A stretch of DNA of 64,000 nucleotides from Pseudomonas sp. R5-89-07 (lineage in GTDB: Bacteria; Pseudomonadota; Gammaproteobacteria; Pseudomonadales; Pseudomonadaceae), in assembly GCF_003851685.1 (NCBI RefSeq), contig NZ_CP027727.1, positions 4,030,001-4,094,000 on the forward strand, written 5' to 3'. The notes beneath the pieces are model-generated. The model had not been told where the DNA came from and made no database searches. It worked only from the letters and a program-made list of their open reading frames with translations. Positions 1 through 8,170 of this stretch are shown one piece after another (positions within the stretch are counted from its first letter, which is position 1; every line of letters begins with the position of its first letter). The translations under genes were made by a program, and so were the position numbers.

Positions 1-1438
1 CGCCATCGCGGTTGATCAGTAGCCCGATACCCGCCGCCAAGTTGCCCGTGCTGGTGACCAGACCGCCCTGGCTATTGAGCAGTTGATCGGCCGTTAGTCC
101 GAGACCGCCCGCACTGAGAACGCGGCCCTGGTTTCGGTTGTCCAAGTTCGTCGCGTTCAGTTGCGCATCGCGTTGAGCACTCAGGGTACCGCCCACGTTT
201 GTGAGTTCACCGGTGTCGATACTGAGATCTCGACTGGCAATTACGGTCTTGCCAGTGTTGTCGATGGCTTGTGCTGTTAGGTGCACATCACCTTGGTTGT
301 TGCGGCTGTTATCAGCGTTGACACCCGCTTCGATAACCCCATTGCTGGTCAGCCGGCCTCCGGCGTCCAAGGTGATGCTGTCCTTAGCCGCAAGGGTTTG
401 TCGGTTAGTCAGTGCGCCTTGGGTTTTCACCGACAAATCGGTACCGGCGTAAACAGCGCCTTTGGAGTCCAAACTCTGGGCTTTCACGTTAACGGCTGCG
501 GCAGCCGAGGTCTGGCCCATGACCACATTGCCCGCCGCATCAATCTGGATATCACCACCGGCGACCATATCCCCGGACAGTTTCACCCCAACACCGGCTT
601 CGGTGCCCACCAGCTTGACCGCGCCCACATACATGCCGCCCAAGGCCGACGAGTCAATCGCCAGATCCGGCGCCTGACTGCCGTCCGCCGCCCGCGCCGT
701 GGCATTCAGGGTGCGTGCGTCCACGTCATTGCGACCGGTGACGATGGTGAGTTTTTTCGCCTGAATTTGTGCATTGATGGTGGCGGCGCGCGTGATGATT
801 TCGAACTGGTCGACATTGCTGGCGTTCAGGCCGGCACCATCAATAGCGACGCTGCCTTGATCGACTTGATAGCGGCTGATCTGGCCGTTTTCAATTATTG
901 CTTTGCCAGTGGTGAGTGTGGCTTGCGGTGTATTGATGAACCCGCAGCCGTTACAGCTAATGCCATACGGGTTAGCGACGATTACATGCGCCGACTGCCC
1001 CGCCACCTCGGTGTAACCACGCAGTTGGCTGGGGCTTGCGCCGTTGACTTCATTGAGGATGACGTTGGCGGAGTTGCCGTTGAAGTTCGGGTTGCCGACG
1101 ATGATGCCGCCAATCTGGGTCGCCTGTGTGCGACCGGTGGCGTTGTTGAGAATCACGCCGTTGGTGCCGACGTTATAGTCTTTGAACTGGTTGTGCGACA
1201 GCCCGCTGCCATTCGGCGCAGCGATATTGACGATCGGAACGCCGTTGCCCGACTGCCCCAGCGTTGTGCCTGGCGCGCTCACTACGATCCCGTCCGCCTG
1301 CGCCAGCAAAGGCTGCCAGAAGACCGCATTGGCCAAGATCAACGCCAACCCGCGTTTGGGCAAGCCCAGGAAGTTGGATCGTTTTTTCACGACTGCAGAA
1401 GGTTGGCGCGCAAGAAAGGCGAGCTGGCGAACGTCCAT
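1..1438 (-). CDS. Filamentous haemagglutinin-type TpsA exoprotein, N-terminal part (runs off window)
   Basis: Large secreted adhesin or contact-dependent effector of a two-partner secretion system; 479 codons are visible and the reading frame stays open to base 1, so the C-terminus is outside the window. The start is ATG at 1438. The first ~47 residues form an extended signal peptide (MDVRQLAFLARQ, two Lys-Arg-rich stretches, then a hydrophobic segment ending QPLLAQA). The TPS secretion domain follows, with the motifs GNPNFNG (a variant of the usual NPNL/NPNG type) and NPYGI and the conserved pair CNGCGF. After that come degenerate Asn/Gly-rich beta-helix repeats (LDNRNQG, LLNSQGG). The gene lies 33 bases downstream of its TpsB partner on the same strand. 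Whether it is an adhesin or a CdiA-like toxin depends on the unseen C-terminus. Long open frames on the opposite strand are shadows. Confidence 0.9.
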   Translation of the reverse strand, partial: MDVRQLAFLARQPSAVVKKRSNFLGLPKRGLALILANAVFWQPLLAQADGIVVSAPGTTLGQSGNGVPIVNIAAPNGSGLSHNQFKDYNVGTNGVILNNATGRTQATQIGGIIVGNPNFNGNSANVILNEVNGASPSQLRGYTEVAGQSAHVIVANPYGISCNGCGFINTPQATLTTGKAIIENGQISRYQVDQGSVAIDGAGLNASNVDQFEIITRAATINAQIQAKKLTIVTGRNDVDARTLNATARAADGSQAPDLAIDSSALGGMYVGAVKLVGTEAGVGVKLSGDMVAGGDIQIDAAGNVVMGQTSAAAAVNVKAQSLDSKGAVYAGTDLSVKTQGALTNRQTLAAKDSITLDAGGRLTSNGVIEAGVNADNSRNNQGDVHLTAQAIDNTGKTVIASRDLSIDTGELTNVGGTLSAQRDAQLNATNLDNRNQGRVLSAGGLGLTADQLLNSQGGLVTSTGNLAAGIGLLINRDG

Positions 1439-1471
1439 GTCATGTCTCGATGCCCAAGAGGCGGTAAAAAT

Positions 1472-3193
1472 TTAAAGAAAAAAATCCAGGCGGAAATAAA
1501 TCGGCGCTTCACGTTCAGTGATCGGATCCGGGCGCTCCAAAGAGTGTGCAAAGGTCACCGTGGCGGCGACGTTCTGGCCGCGCGCAAACAGATCCACCGA
1601 ATTGCTGGTCATGCGCCCATGCTGCTCGGCGTTGTAGCGGCCATGACTGATCACGCCCTGGTCGTAGCCAAGGCTGGTGCCGTATTCGCGGAACACTGGC
1701 TGCAACCAGGCCCAGCTCACCGGGCGACTCCAGCGCAGGTCGTTGCGCCAGTAGCCGCCACTGTCGCCGGCCAGGCTTTGGTCCTTATAACCACGTATGG
1801 AAGACTGGCCGCCGAGGCTCACGCGCTGCGGACTGAACAGTACGTCTTCACTGCGCTGTCCGGTCATCAGGCTGCTGAAGCTGAGCGACTCGCCCCACAG
1901 TTTGAAGGGGTACAGGTAGCTCACGGTCGCGGTGTATTTTCGGTAGCGCGCATCGGCCTGGCCGGGGCGCGGATTGTGATTGGCCTGGGCGTCGAATGCG
2001 CCAATGCCGTCCTGCATACCCAGATCGATGTTGAGAAAAGAACTACCGATACGCCGGCCATGATTGATACCGAACTGGGCTTCGCTAAGGCGGTTGCTGC
2101 TCAGGGCGAGCTTGCTGTCCTCGATAAAGTTGTTGGTGCGCAGGTAGGCCACCCCGGTACTGAGGGAAGTTTTGCTCAGGGCGTCGCGATGGATCACCCG
2201 CTCTAGGCGCAACTGGTGGCTTTGACTGTCTCCGGTCTGCTTGAAGTTGAAATTATTGGCCTGGGCCAAGGAGCGGTATTCGGTTTCGCTGTAGCTGTAA
2301 TTGAGGCTCCACCAACCGAACGGCAGGCTATAGTTGAGCATAGAGTTGCGCGAGGTCTTCTGGTGATCGCTGACCGCATCGTGGCCGCCACGCAATGACA
2401 ACTGATCCGCCAGGCCCAGCGGATTATCCCAATCCAGGCTAGCGCCCCATTGCTGCTCGCCGGTGCTACGCTGGCCGCCGTTATGGCGGGAGAGCCCGAA
2501 GCGCCAAGGCTTTTGCGGGGTGTTCTTGACCAGCACGTCGCTGCCACCGACCTGTTTGCCCGGCGCCAATTCCATCTGTGCCTGGTTCGACGGCAGGCGG
2601 TTCAGCTGATCGACCATCTGCTCGATTTCACGCAGGTTGAGCAACTCGCCCGTCTTGCCCGGAAAGCTCATGGCCAATTGACGATCGGTGATGCCACTGC
2701 TCTCGGCCCCCTTCAAACCTTCGAGCTTGCCTTCGACTACTTGAATTTTGAGGATGCCGCTGTAGAGGTGTTGTTGTGGCAAGTACGCACGGCTGGTAAC
2801 CAAACCATTGGCCAGGTAGCGGTCAGTGATGACCTTGAGCACTTCGTTGAGCTGCGGCACACCCAGGCACTGACCGATATAGGGTTTGATCAGCTTAATG
2901 CGCTCGCTTTTGGACAAGGTGTCGGCGCCGGCAAGCTCGATGGCTTTGATAGGGAAACAACGGCTATCGGCTGGGGCTGTAGTCTTGACCGACGTGACCG
3001 ATTTGCCCGGGAGCTCCTTGAGCTCCTCAAGGCGACGCTGCTGGTCTTCGAGCAGACGGTCCTGGCGGTCGCGGATCAAGTCAGTGACACCCGGCGTGGT
3101 CAGCACGGGCGCGCCATGAGCCAGCCCGGATGCCCCCACGCAAAAGCAAGTGGTCAGTAGGCTGAGCCTGGCCTGACGTACCAAACGCCACAT
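1472..3193 (-). CDS. TpsB-type outer-membrane transporter (ShlB/FhaC/HecB family)
   Basis: Outer-membrane beta-barrel that recognises the TPS domain of the neighbouring haemagglutinin and exports it. 573 residues, usual for the family. Signal peptide MWRLVRQARLSLLTTC ending near AHGAP; then a Gln/Arg-rich linker (RDRQDRLLEDQQRRLEEL), POTRA-like domains (about residues 65-220, including CFPIKAIELAG and VVEGKLEG) and a C-terminal barrel containing the FhaC-type signature SIRGYK (VSLGGQSSIRGYKDQ) and an aromatic C-terminus (RLDFFL). I chose ATG 3193 rather than the upstream ATG 3226 because AGAGGG lies seven bases before it and the signal peptide then starts cleanly. It is transcribed first, with tpsA immediately after, as a two-gene operon. 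Confidence 0.92.
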   Translation of the reverse strand: MWRLVRQARLSLLTTCFCVGASGLAHGAPVLTTPGVTDLIRDRQDRLLEDQQRRLEELKELPGKSVTSVKTTAPADSRCFPIKAIELAGADTLSKSERIKLIKPYIGQCLGVPQLNEVLKVITDRYLANGLVTSRAYLPQQHLYSGILKIQVVEGKLEGLKGAESSGITDRQLAMSFPGKTGELLNLREIEQMVDQLNRLPSNQAQMELAPGKQVGGSDVLVKNTPQKPWRFGLSRHNGGQRSTGEQQWGASLDWDNPLGLADQLSLRGGHDAVSDHQKTSRNSMLNYSLPFGWWSLNYSYSETEYRSLAQANNFNFKQTGDSQSHQLRLERVIHRDALSKTSLSTGVAYLRTNNFIEDSKLALSSNRLSEAQFGINHGRRIGSSFLNIDLGMQDGIGAFDAQANHNPRPGQADARYRKYTATVSYLYPFKLWGESLSFSSLMTGQRSEDVLFSPQRVSLGGQSSIRGYKDQSLAGDSGGYWRNDLRWSRPVSWAWLQPVFREYGTSLGYDQGVISHGRYNAEQHGRMTSNSVDLFARGQNVAATVTFAHSLERPDPITEREAPIYFRLDFFL

Positions 3194-3449
3194 GTTAGAT
3201 CCCTCTATATGGCCTTGTGCCATCAACGGGCGACAATCTTAGAGTGGCGATTTAATGGCGTCAATCAATTGTACAAATTTGTTTCTGCCGTGACACATCA
3301 TCAGATTGAGCTTGGAAGAATAGTTTTTTCATCATGTATTTAACGGAGCAGCCTCTGATTAGCTTCTCCCGGTAAGGCAGAAGCTCCGCACATTTCAGAA
3401 CCCCCAGGTCAATAAAAAGCATGATCAGCGATAGATTGGGGATGCAGGT
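3194..3449. other. Intergenic region upstream of the TPS operon
   Basis: Moderately AT-rich DNA between the TPS operon and the ParA fragment. It must carry the tpsB promoter on the minus strand, but I cannot single out convincing -35/-10 boxes. I looked for a copy of the tRNA-Asn 3' end (a possible att site) and saw none. Confidence 0.4.
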
Positions 3450-3674
3450 TTAAGAGATGATTTGATCAGGCCGAGTCTCATTACTCGTGATCAACTGATA
3501 GGTACCGACAGGTGCCTCGTGCGACAGGTTGTAAAACGAGGACAGTGACGGCTGATTATCAAGATCGATGAGCAGGGTCCGAACACCTGCGTCGGCGCAG
3601 AACGCATCTAGATTGACGCCAACCGTGGTTTTACCCGGTCCGTCTTTGGTTGAAACGACTGCAGTGACTTTCAT
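3450..3674 (-). pseudogene. Truncated ParA/Soj-type ATPase fragment of an integrated element
   Basis: Only 74 residues remain of a family that is normally about 250-290. The N-terminus MKVTAVVSTKDGPGKTT followed by FCADAGVRTLLIDLDNQPSLS and HEAPVGTYQLI is typical of the ParA-like proteins at the end of integrative elements in Pseudomonas. The deviant Walker A box, normally KGGxGKTT, reads KDGPGKTT, so a conserved glycine is lost. Switch II and the rest of the fold are absent because a stop follows IIS. It lies on the same strand as, and just downstream of, the 3' end of tRNA-Asn, where such elements integrate. I read it as the scar of a decayed ICE or island; a short expressed peptide is possible but unlikely to be an ATPase. 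Confidence 0.7.
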
Positions 3675-3759
3675 AGGGCTTGCCTCTAAATCGAAGGATT
3701 AGAGACGGCTTCATGCTGGTCACGCTGTGCGCTTTGATCACCCCGAAGAAATCCAAGGC

Positions 3760-3786
3760 AAAAAAAAGCCTGCATCTCTGCAGGCT
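3760..3786 (-). terminator. Rho-independent terminator of tRNA-Asn
   Basis: Perfect 8-bp stem (AGCCTGCA / TGCAGGCT) with a four-base loop, followed on the minus strand by seven or more T residues. It ends 10 bases beyond the tRNA 3' end. Confidence 0.85.
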
Positions 3787-3796
3787 TTTCTCTATC

Positions 3797-3872
3797 TGGC
3801 TCCACGACCTGGACTCGAACCAGGGACCCAATGATTAACAGTCATTTGCTCTACCAACTGAGCTATCGCGGA
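3797..3872 (-). tRNA. tRNA-Asn (anticodon GTT)
   Basis: 76-nt cloverleaf on the minus strand: acceptor TCCGCGA pairs with TCGTGGA, D-arm GCTC/GAGC, anticodon arm AATGA-CTGTTAA-TCATT with anticodon GTT, T-arm CCTGG-TTCGAGT-CCAGG, and encoded 3' GCCA. A ParA fragment lies beyond its 3' end, suggesting past use as an integration site. Confidence 0.97.
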
Positions 3873-3926
3873 ATGCGCCGTATGTTACTGATTAAAAAGA
3901 AGAAGTCAACCCTCTTCTGACGCGCG

Positions 3927-4829
3927 TCACGCCTGCACAGGATGATCGGTCGAAACCGCCTGCTCCTTGGCCAGTTCCAGCCAGGCCCGTGCTGCCGGTG
4001 GCAAGTGGGCACTGGCGCGCCAGGCCAGGGCTATATGCCAGTCGGTGAGGGGCTCGTCCAAGGGGATCAATGCGATGCCTGAGTGCTGGTGTTTGTGCGC
4101 CAGCATGCGTGGCAGGAAGGCGACGCCCAGGCCTGCGGCGACCAGGTCGACGATGAAGTCGATCTGCCCGCTGCGTGCCGTCACCTTGGGGACTACGCCC
4201 TTGCGTTCACAGGCGGCGAGGATTTTCGCGTTGAGGGCAAAGCCGGCTTCGAACAGGATGAAGGGTGAGTCTGCCAGGTCGGTGAAGTCGATGCGCTCGC
4301 GGCCCGCCAATGGGTGGCTGACAGGCAATACGGCAATCAAGGGTTCGTTGCGTACAGGCTGGTAGTCGAAGCCTTCGTCTACCGGTAGCAGCAGGGCCGC
4401 CAGGTCAACCTCACCTGCTTCCAGGCATTCGCGCAGTTTTTTGCTGCCGTATTCGGTGAGTTCGATGTCGATGTCGGGGTAGCGCATGCGGTAGGTGGCG
4501 AACATGGCGGCAAACAGTACGCCGCACCCGACCGGCGGCAGGCCGATGCGCAACAGGCCGCGCTTGAGACCGCGCAGGTCGTTGATCTCCACTACCAGGT
4601 CATTGTGTTCGGCAAGCAGCACCAGGGCGCGGCGGTAGGCAATTTCGCCAGCGGCGGTGAGTTCGTTCCTATGGCCGAGACGATTGAGCAGCGGTGTGCC
4701 CAATTCTTCCTCAAGGGTTTTCACCGCCTTGCTGACGGTGGACTGGGTCAGGGACACCACCTCGGCCGCCTGGGAAAAACCACCCTGGCGTACCACTTCG
4801 ACAAACGCTCGCAAGGTTCGCAGGTTCAT
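3927..4829 (-). CDS. LysR-family transcriptional regulator
   Basis: 300-residue DNA-binding regulator of typical LysR length. The N-terminal winged helix-turn-helix spans about residues 1-60 (MNLRTLRAFVEVVRQGGFSQ, then LTQSTVSKAVKTLEEELG and LTAAGE). The C-terminal effector-binding domain covers about 90-295 and includes RIGLPPVGCGVLF and DFIVDLVAAGLGVAFLP. It is divergent from the lactate dehydrogenase gene across a 100-bp gap holding an inverted repeat that could be its operator. By LysR convention it probably controls that neighbour in response to a hydroxy acid; the ligand cannot be read from sequence. Confidence 0.92.
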   Translation of the reverse strand: MNLRTLRAFVEVVRQGGFSQAAEVVSLTQSTVSKAVKTLEEELGTPLLNRLGHRNELTAAGEIAYRRALVLLAEHNDLVVEINDLRGLKRGLLRIGLPPVGCGVLFAAMFATYRMRYPDIDIELTEYGSKKLRECLEAGEVDLAALLLPVDEGFDYQPVRNEPLIAVLPVSHPLAGRERIDFTDLADSPFILFEAGFALNAKILAACERKGVVPKVTARSGQIDFIVDLVAAGLGVAFLPRMLAHKHQHSGIALIPLDEPLTDWHIALAWRASAHLPPAARAWLELAKEQAVSTDHPVQA

Positions 4830-4858
4830 CAGTATTCCTTATGCGACTGAATAGCAGC

Positions 4859-4877
4859 GATAAAAGTTGTTTTTATC
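4859..4877. promoter_or_regulatory. Candidate LysR operator (inverted repeat)
   Basis: GATAAAA-N5-TTTTATC is a perfect 7-bp inverted repeat. It lies 29 bases upstream of the LysR start and 52 bases upstream of the lactate dehydrogenase start. The size and AT-rich arms fit a LysR T-N11-A-type box; its function is inferred. Confidence 0.5.
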
Positions 4878-4929
4878 ATGCCAGAACTTTGCTTATCGTG
4901 GAGCACTTTGCCGAGTGGAGCCCACGTGC

Positions 4930-6066
4930 ATGATTATCTCGTCCGCATCTGATTACCGCGCTGCCGCCAAGCGCAAGTTGCCACGTTTTCTATTCGACTA
5001 TATCGATGGCGGCGCCTACGCCGAGCACACACTGCGCGCCAACAGTTCGGACCTGGCAGAGATCAGCCTGCGCCAACGCATCTTGCGCAATGTCGATAAC
5101 CTGAGCTTGAAAACCACGCTATTCGGCCAGGAACAGGCGATGCCGGTCATTCTCAGCCCAGTCGGCTTGACGGGCATGTACGCACGCCGCGGTGAAGTGC
5201 AAGCGGCCAAGGCTGCGGCGAACCAAGGCGTGCCCTTCTGCCTGTCGACGGTGTCGGTATGCCCGATTGAGGAAGTGGCCTCGCAAAGCCCGCAGTCGAT
5301 CTGGTTTCAGCTGTACGTGCTCAAGGACCGCGGCTTTATGCGCAATGCCCTGGAACGGGCCCAGGCAGCGGGTGTGACCACACTGGTGTTTACCGTCGAT
5401 ATGCCCACCCCCGGCGCGCGTTACCGGGATGCGCACTCGGGCATGTCCGGGCCCTATGCGGCGCAACGGCGGATACTGCAGGCCATGACCAAGCCGCAAT
5501 GGGCGTTCGATGTAGGCTTGATGGGCCGCCCCCACGACCTCGGCAATATTTCCAGGTACCTGGGCAAACCCACCCATCTGGAAGACTACATTGGCTGGCT
5601 GGCCAATAACTTCGACCCGTCGATCAGCTGGAAAGACTTGGAGTGGATCCGCGAGTTCTGGAAAGGCCCGATGATCATCAAAGGCATTCTGGACCCGCAG
5701 GATGCCAAGGATGCCGTGAGTTTCGGCGCCGACGGCATCGTGGTCTCCAACCATGGCGGCCGTCAGCTGGATGGCGTGCTATCTACCGCCAAGGCGTTGC
5801 CGCCGATTGCCGAGGCCGTCGGCGATGACCTCACCGTGCTGGTGGATTCGGGCATTCGCTCCGGGCTCGACGTGGTGCGCATGCTCGCGCTCGGCGCCAA
5901 GGCCTGCCTATTGGGGCGCTCCGCGGTGTATGCACTGGCCGCCGACGGCCAGCATGGCGTGGAAAACCTGCTGGAGATCTTCGCCAAGGAAATGCGTGTG
6001 GCAATGACGCTGACAGGTGTCACCTCCATCGCCCAAATCGACCGTTCCACACTGGTAACCCCATAA
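4930..6066 (+). CDS. lldD: FMN-dependent L-lactate dehydrogenase / alpha-hydroxy acid dehydrogenase
   Basis: Flavoprotein oxidising L-lactate, or a related 2-hydroxy acid, to the 2-oxo acid and passing electrons to the respiratory chain at the inner membrane. 378 residues, matching LldD (about 380). The start [16 protein letters not shown] at 4930 aligns with the LldD N-terminus; GGAG lies about 10 bases before it, whereas the longer frame from 4867 adds unrelated residues. FMN fold signatures are [16 protein letters not shown] near the N-terminus and [10 protein letters not shown], with catalytic His275 at the same number as in E. coli Lld[14 protein letters not shown] and [10 protein letters not shown] complete the phosphate-binding part. 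It is monocistronic, with no lactate permease next to it, and divergent from a LysR gene. The exact substrate could be another hydroxy acid such as mandelate. Confidence 0.85.
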   Translation: MIISSASDYRAAAKRKLPRFLFDYIDGGAYAEHTLRANSSDLAEISLRQRILRNVDNLSLKTTLFGQEQAMPVILSPVGLTGMYARRGEVQAAKAAANQGVPFCLSTVSVCPIEEVASQSPQSIWFQLYVLKDRGFMRNALERAQAAGVTTLVFTVDMPTPGARYRDAHSGMSGPYAAQRRILQAMTKPQWAFDVGLMGRPHDLGNISRYLGKPTHLEDYIGWLANNFDPSISWKDLEWIREFWKGPMIIKGILDPQDAKDAVSFGADGIVVSNHGGRQLDGVLSTAKALPPIAEAVGDDLTVLVDSGIRSGLDVVRMLALGAKACLLGRSAVYALAADGQHGVENLLEIFAKEMRVAMTLTGVTSIAQIDRSTLVTP

Positions 6067-6372
6067 TCACCCGTTCAAACTAGCCAGAGAAATGACGCGG
6101 CGGTGGGGCGACTGTCTTTCAGGAAAAAGCAGCTGATTGATTTATATAGTTATTTATTAATTCAAACGATTTGGCACGAATCTGGCTCTAACCCTTTTCA
6201 AGCAGGTTAAGTGATGATAAGACGTGTGGCAGTGCCCTGGGCTTATAACCCGACGTAAAGCGGTTTAAACTGTTTCCAATGTTTTACGGAACTGAAGGAA
6301 CAGTCAGACGCTTGGCACTTGCCACTCTCATCCCGCCTGTAAGACAGTCATGTGCTTAGAGGCCGCCCGCGT
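6067..6372. other. Intergenic leader upstream of the GGDEF gene
   Basis: 306-bp AT-rich region. It carries a candidate sigma-54 promoter at 6171-6187 (listed separately). I saw no clear terminator for the lactate dehydrogenase gene and no small ORF. Confidence 0.5.
6171..6187 (+). promoter_or_regulatory. Candidate sigma-54 (RpoN) promoter
   Basis: TTGGCACGAATCTGGCT matches the -24/-12 consensus YTGGCACGRNNNTTGCW at every position except one T in the -12 box. GG and GC are separated by exactly 10 bases. Transcription would start near 6199, leaving a leader of about 175 nt before the diguanylate cyclase ATG at 6373. An enhancer-binding activator would be needed; none is encoded nearby. Confidence 0.55.
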
Positions 6373-7299
6373 ATGAAAACACCTACCCAGACCAACGCAA
6401 TTGACTTTGACAGTGCCAAATTGCAACGCCTGGGATTTGGTCAGCCATCCCTTCGTCCACATCGTCCCGCCAGCCTTGGTCAGCTTCGCCAGCAACTGAG
6501 CCAGCAATTGCAAACCAGCCTGGAACCGGAGCGCATCCTCGGTCTGTTCTTCCGCGAAGTGCAACGCCTGGTGCCGCTGGACGCCCTGCACTACCGCCAT
6601 GCAATCAGCGATCTGCGCCTGGAGTTCGGCCATCGCGGCCATCACTCGGTGAGCTACACCTTGAGCCATGAAGGCGAGCACCTGGGCGAGTTGATATTCC
6701 GTCGCAACCAACGTTTCATTGAAGAGGAATTGGGCCAGCTTGAATCCCTGCTCGCCACGTTGCTTTACCCCATGCGCAACGCCCTGCTCTACCGCGCCGC
6801 CACCCGCAGTGCTCTGCGCGACCCCTTGACCGAAACTGGTAATCGCGTCGCCATGGACCAGACCCTGCAACGGGAAATCGACATGGCTCGGCGCCACATG
6901 CACCCGCTGTCCTTGTTGATGCTGGACATCGATCACTTCAAGAAGGTCAATGACACCCATGGTCATACCGCTGGCGACAGCGTACTGCGAGCCGTAGCCG
7001 CCGCGATCAAAAGCCAGTTGCGCAACGTGGACATGGTGTTTCGGTTCGGTGGGGAAGAGTTTCTGATCCTGCTCTCCAACACCGGACGCGATGCGGCGCG
7101 GATGGTCGGCGAGCGACTGCGCCAGGCGGCACAGGCCCATGATTATTGGGTGGAGGGGACGCGGGTCGAATTGACGGTAAGCCTGGGCTGCTCGACGCTA
7201 CTGGCGGCCGAGTCGGCAGAAAGCCTGTTGCGCCGGGCCGACAATGCGCTGTACGTGGCCAAGCGCGAAGGCCGCAATCGCTTGGCAATGGCGGGGTGA
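6373..7299 (+). CDS. GGDEF-domain diguanylate cyclase
   Basis: 308-residue protein predicted to make the second messenger c-di-GMP from two GTP in the cytoplasm; no membrane segment or signal peptide is seen. An N-terminal GAF-like sensory region (about residues 20-150, including LEPERILGLFFREVQRLVPL) precedes a complete GGDEF domain (about 155-305). The active-site motif is GGEEF at 226-230, a functional variant. The allosteric product-inhibition I-site RNVD lies at 217-220, the correct five residues upstream. MLDIDHFKKVNDTHGHTAGD is the metal and nucleotide-binding segment. ATG 6373 is preferred to the upstream GTG at 6352. Its stop codon sits in the loop of a strong hairpin shared with the convergent TenA-like gene. 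A candidate sigma-54 promoter lies upstream. Confidence 0.9.
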   Translation: MKTPTQTNAIDFDSAKLQRLGFGQPSLRPHRPASLGQLRQQLSQQLQTSLEPERILGLFFREVQRLVPLDALHYRHAISDLRLEFGHRGHHSVSYTLSHEGEHLGELIFRRNQRFIEEELGQLESLLATLLYPMRNALLYRAATRSALRDPLTETGNRVAMDQTLQREIDMARRHMHPLSLLMLDIDHFKKVNDTHGHTAGDSVLRAVAAAIKSQLRNVDMVFRFGGEEFLILLSNTGRDAARMVGERLRQAAQAHDYWVEGTRVELTVSLGCSTLLAAESAESLLRRADNALYVAKREGRNRLAMAG

Positions 7300-7314
7300 A
7301 ACCCCGCCATTGCC
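7284..7314. terminator. Hairpin between convergent genes, stop codon in the loop
   Basis: A 13-bp perfect inverted repeat (7284-7296 with 7302-7314, core AATGGCGGGG) encloses a five-base loop TGAAA that contains the TGA stop of the GGDEF gene. There is no T-run on either side, so it is a barrier or RNA-stability element at least, and a terminator possibly for both convergent genes. Confidence 0.55.
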
Positions 7315-7320
7315 TGTGCA

Positions 7321-8127
7321 TCACGCCTCGCTGGCGACGCGAGCATGGCGCTCACGAGCGAGTGATGGCGCCTTTTCTTTCTCTTGTTCCAGGCGCATGC
7401 AGCTTTCCAGGAACAGGTACATATAGTCGTAGCTCTTGCACACCGCCTGGCGCAACTCCACCTGCAGGGCCTTGCTCGGGTTCGTGCCGGCCAGTGTGCA
7501 AATGATTTCCAGGGCTTCCCAGGGGTGCGCGTCATCATACTGGGCGTGCATCTTCAGCCACTTCATCGCGCGCTTGCGTTCTTCTTCCGGGAAAGCGGCG
7601 GCATATACGCCGGTGGAACAGACCACGGCGGACCACTCCCCAGTCGCCCCCTCGATGGCATAGTTGGTCGCGGCAATCGCAACGATCAATGAATCAGCCG
7701 AGCTGGTGTGCCAGCACCAATGACTCAATGCGTGCAACTCCGGTGGCACGTCCTGGGCCTGCAGCTCTTCGAGACTGACGCCATGGGCACGTGCCCAATG
7801 CACCCAGTAATCAGCGTGGTTCAATTCCACGCGAATATTGCGCATCAACCAGCGTCGCGCCATGTCCTCTCCAGGATGACGGGCAAACTTGGTCTTGGTG
7901 AGGTTCTGTGCCATGTACAAGGCAAACTGCTCCACCACAGGCCAGCCACCGATCAGGTAGTGGCGCATGGTCTTGGCGCTGAGCGTGTTATCGCGCATGC
8001 GCTGGTACAGTTCGTGTTCGACAACCCGACGCTTGCTCTCGCTACAGGCCTGGATCAATTGCTGCGCCCAGGCGGGGTAACTCGAGGCTTCCATAAGCGG
8101 GCCGGTTCTGTTGAATGCGTCGATCAC
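7321..8127 (-). CDS. TenA / PqqC-like haem-oxygenase-fold protein
   Basis: 268 residues, all-helical, of the TenA/PqqC/CADD-like superfamily. Visible family features are WPVVEQFALYMAQNLTKTKF, a conserved VELNHADYWVHW segment with Glu and His that can line a metal or cofactor pocket, and NYAIEGATGEWS. GGAG lies 11 bases before ATG 8127. Some relatives hydrolyse thiamin breakdown products, others are di-iron oxidases; the sequence does not tell which, and no thiamin genes are near. It lies between two c-di-GMP genes, 43 bases downstream of rbdA in the same direction as rbdA, and converges on the GGDEF gene. From memory its orthologue is also next to rbdA in P. aeruginosa. Confidence 0.75.
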   Translation of the reverse strand: MIDAFNRTGPLMEASSYPAWAQQLIQACSESKRRVVEHELYQRMRDNTLSAKTMRHYLIGGWPVVEQFALYMAQNLTKTKFARHPGEDMARRWLMRNIRVELNHADYWVHWARAHGVSLEELQAQDVPPELHALSHWCWHTSSADSLIVAIAATNYAIEGATGEWSAVVCSTGVYAAAFPEEERKRAMKWLKMHAQYDDAHPWEALEIICTLAGTNPSKALQVELRQAVCKSYDYMYLFLESCMRLEQEKEKAPSLARERHARVASEA

Positions 8128-8170
8128 TGTAGGGCTCCTTTTTTAGTGTGATGTACAGACCAGCAAAGTT

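Noticed and set aside
281..2206. 641-residue open frame on the plus strand
   Set aside because: It is antisense to the TpsA and TpsB genes, which have clear family motifs; the frame is a by-product of high GC third positions.
3227..3450. att site copying the tRNA-Asn 3' end
   Set aside because: No match to the tRNA 3' end was seen in the region; the second end may lie outside the window or be lost.
7735..7765. Another sigma-54-like TGGCACG box
   Set aside because: It is inside the TenA-like coding region, antisense, and its -12 part is poor.
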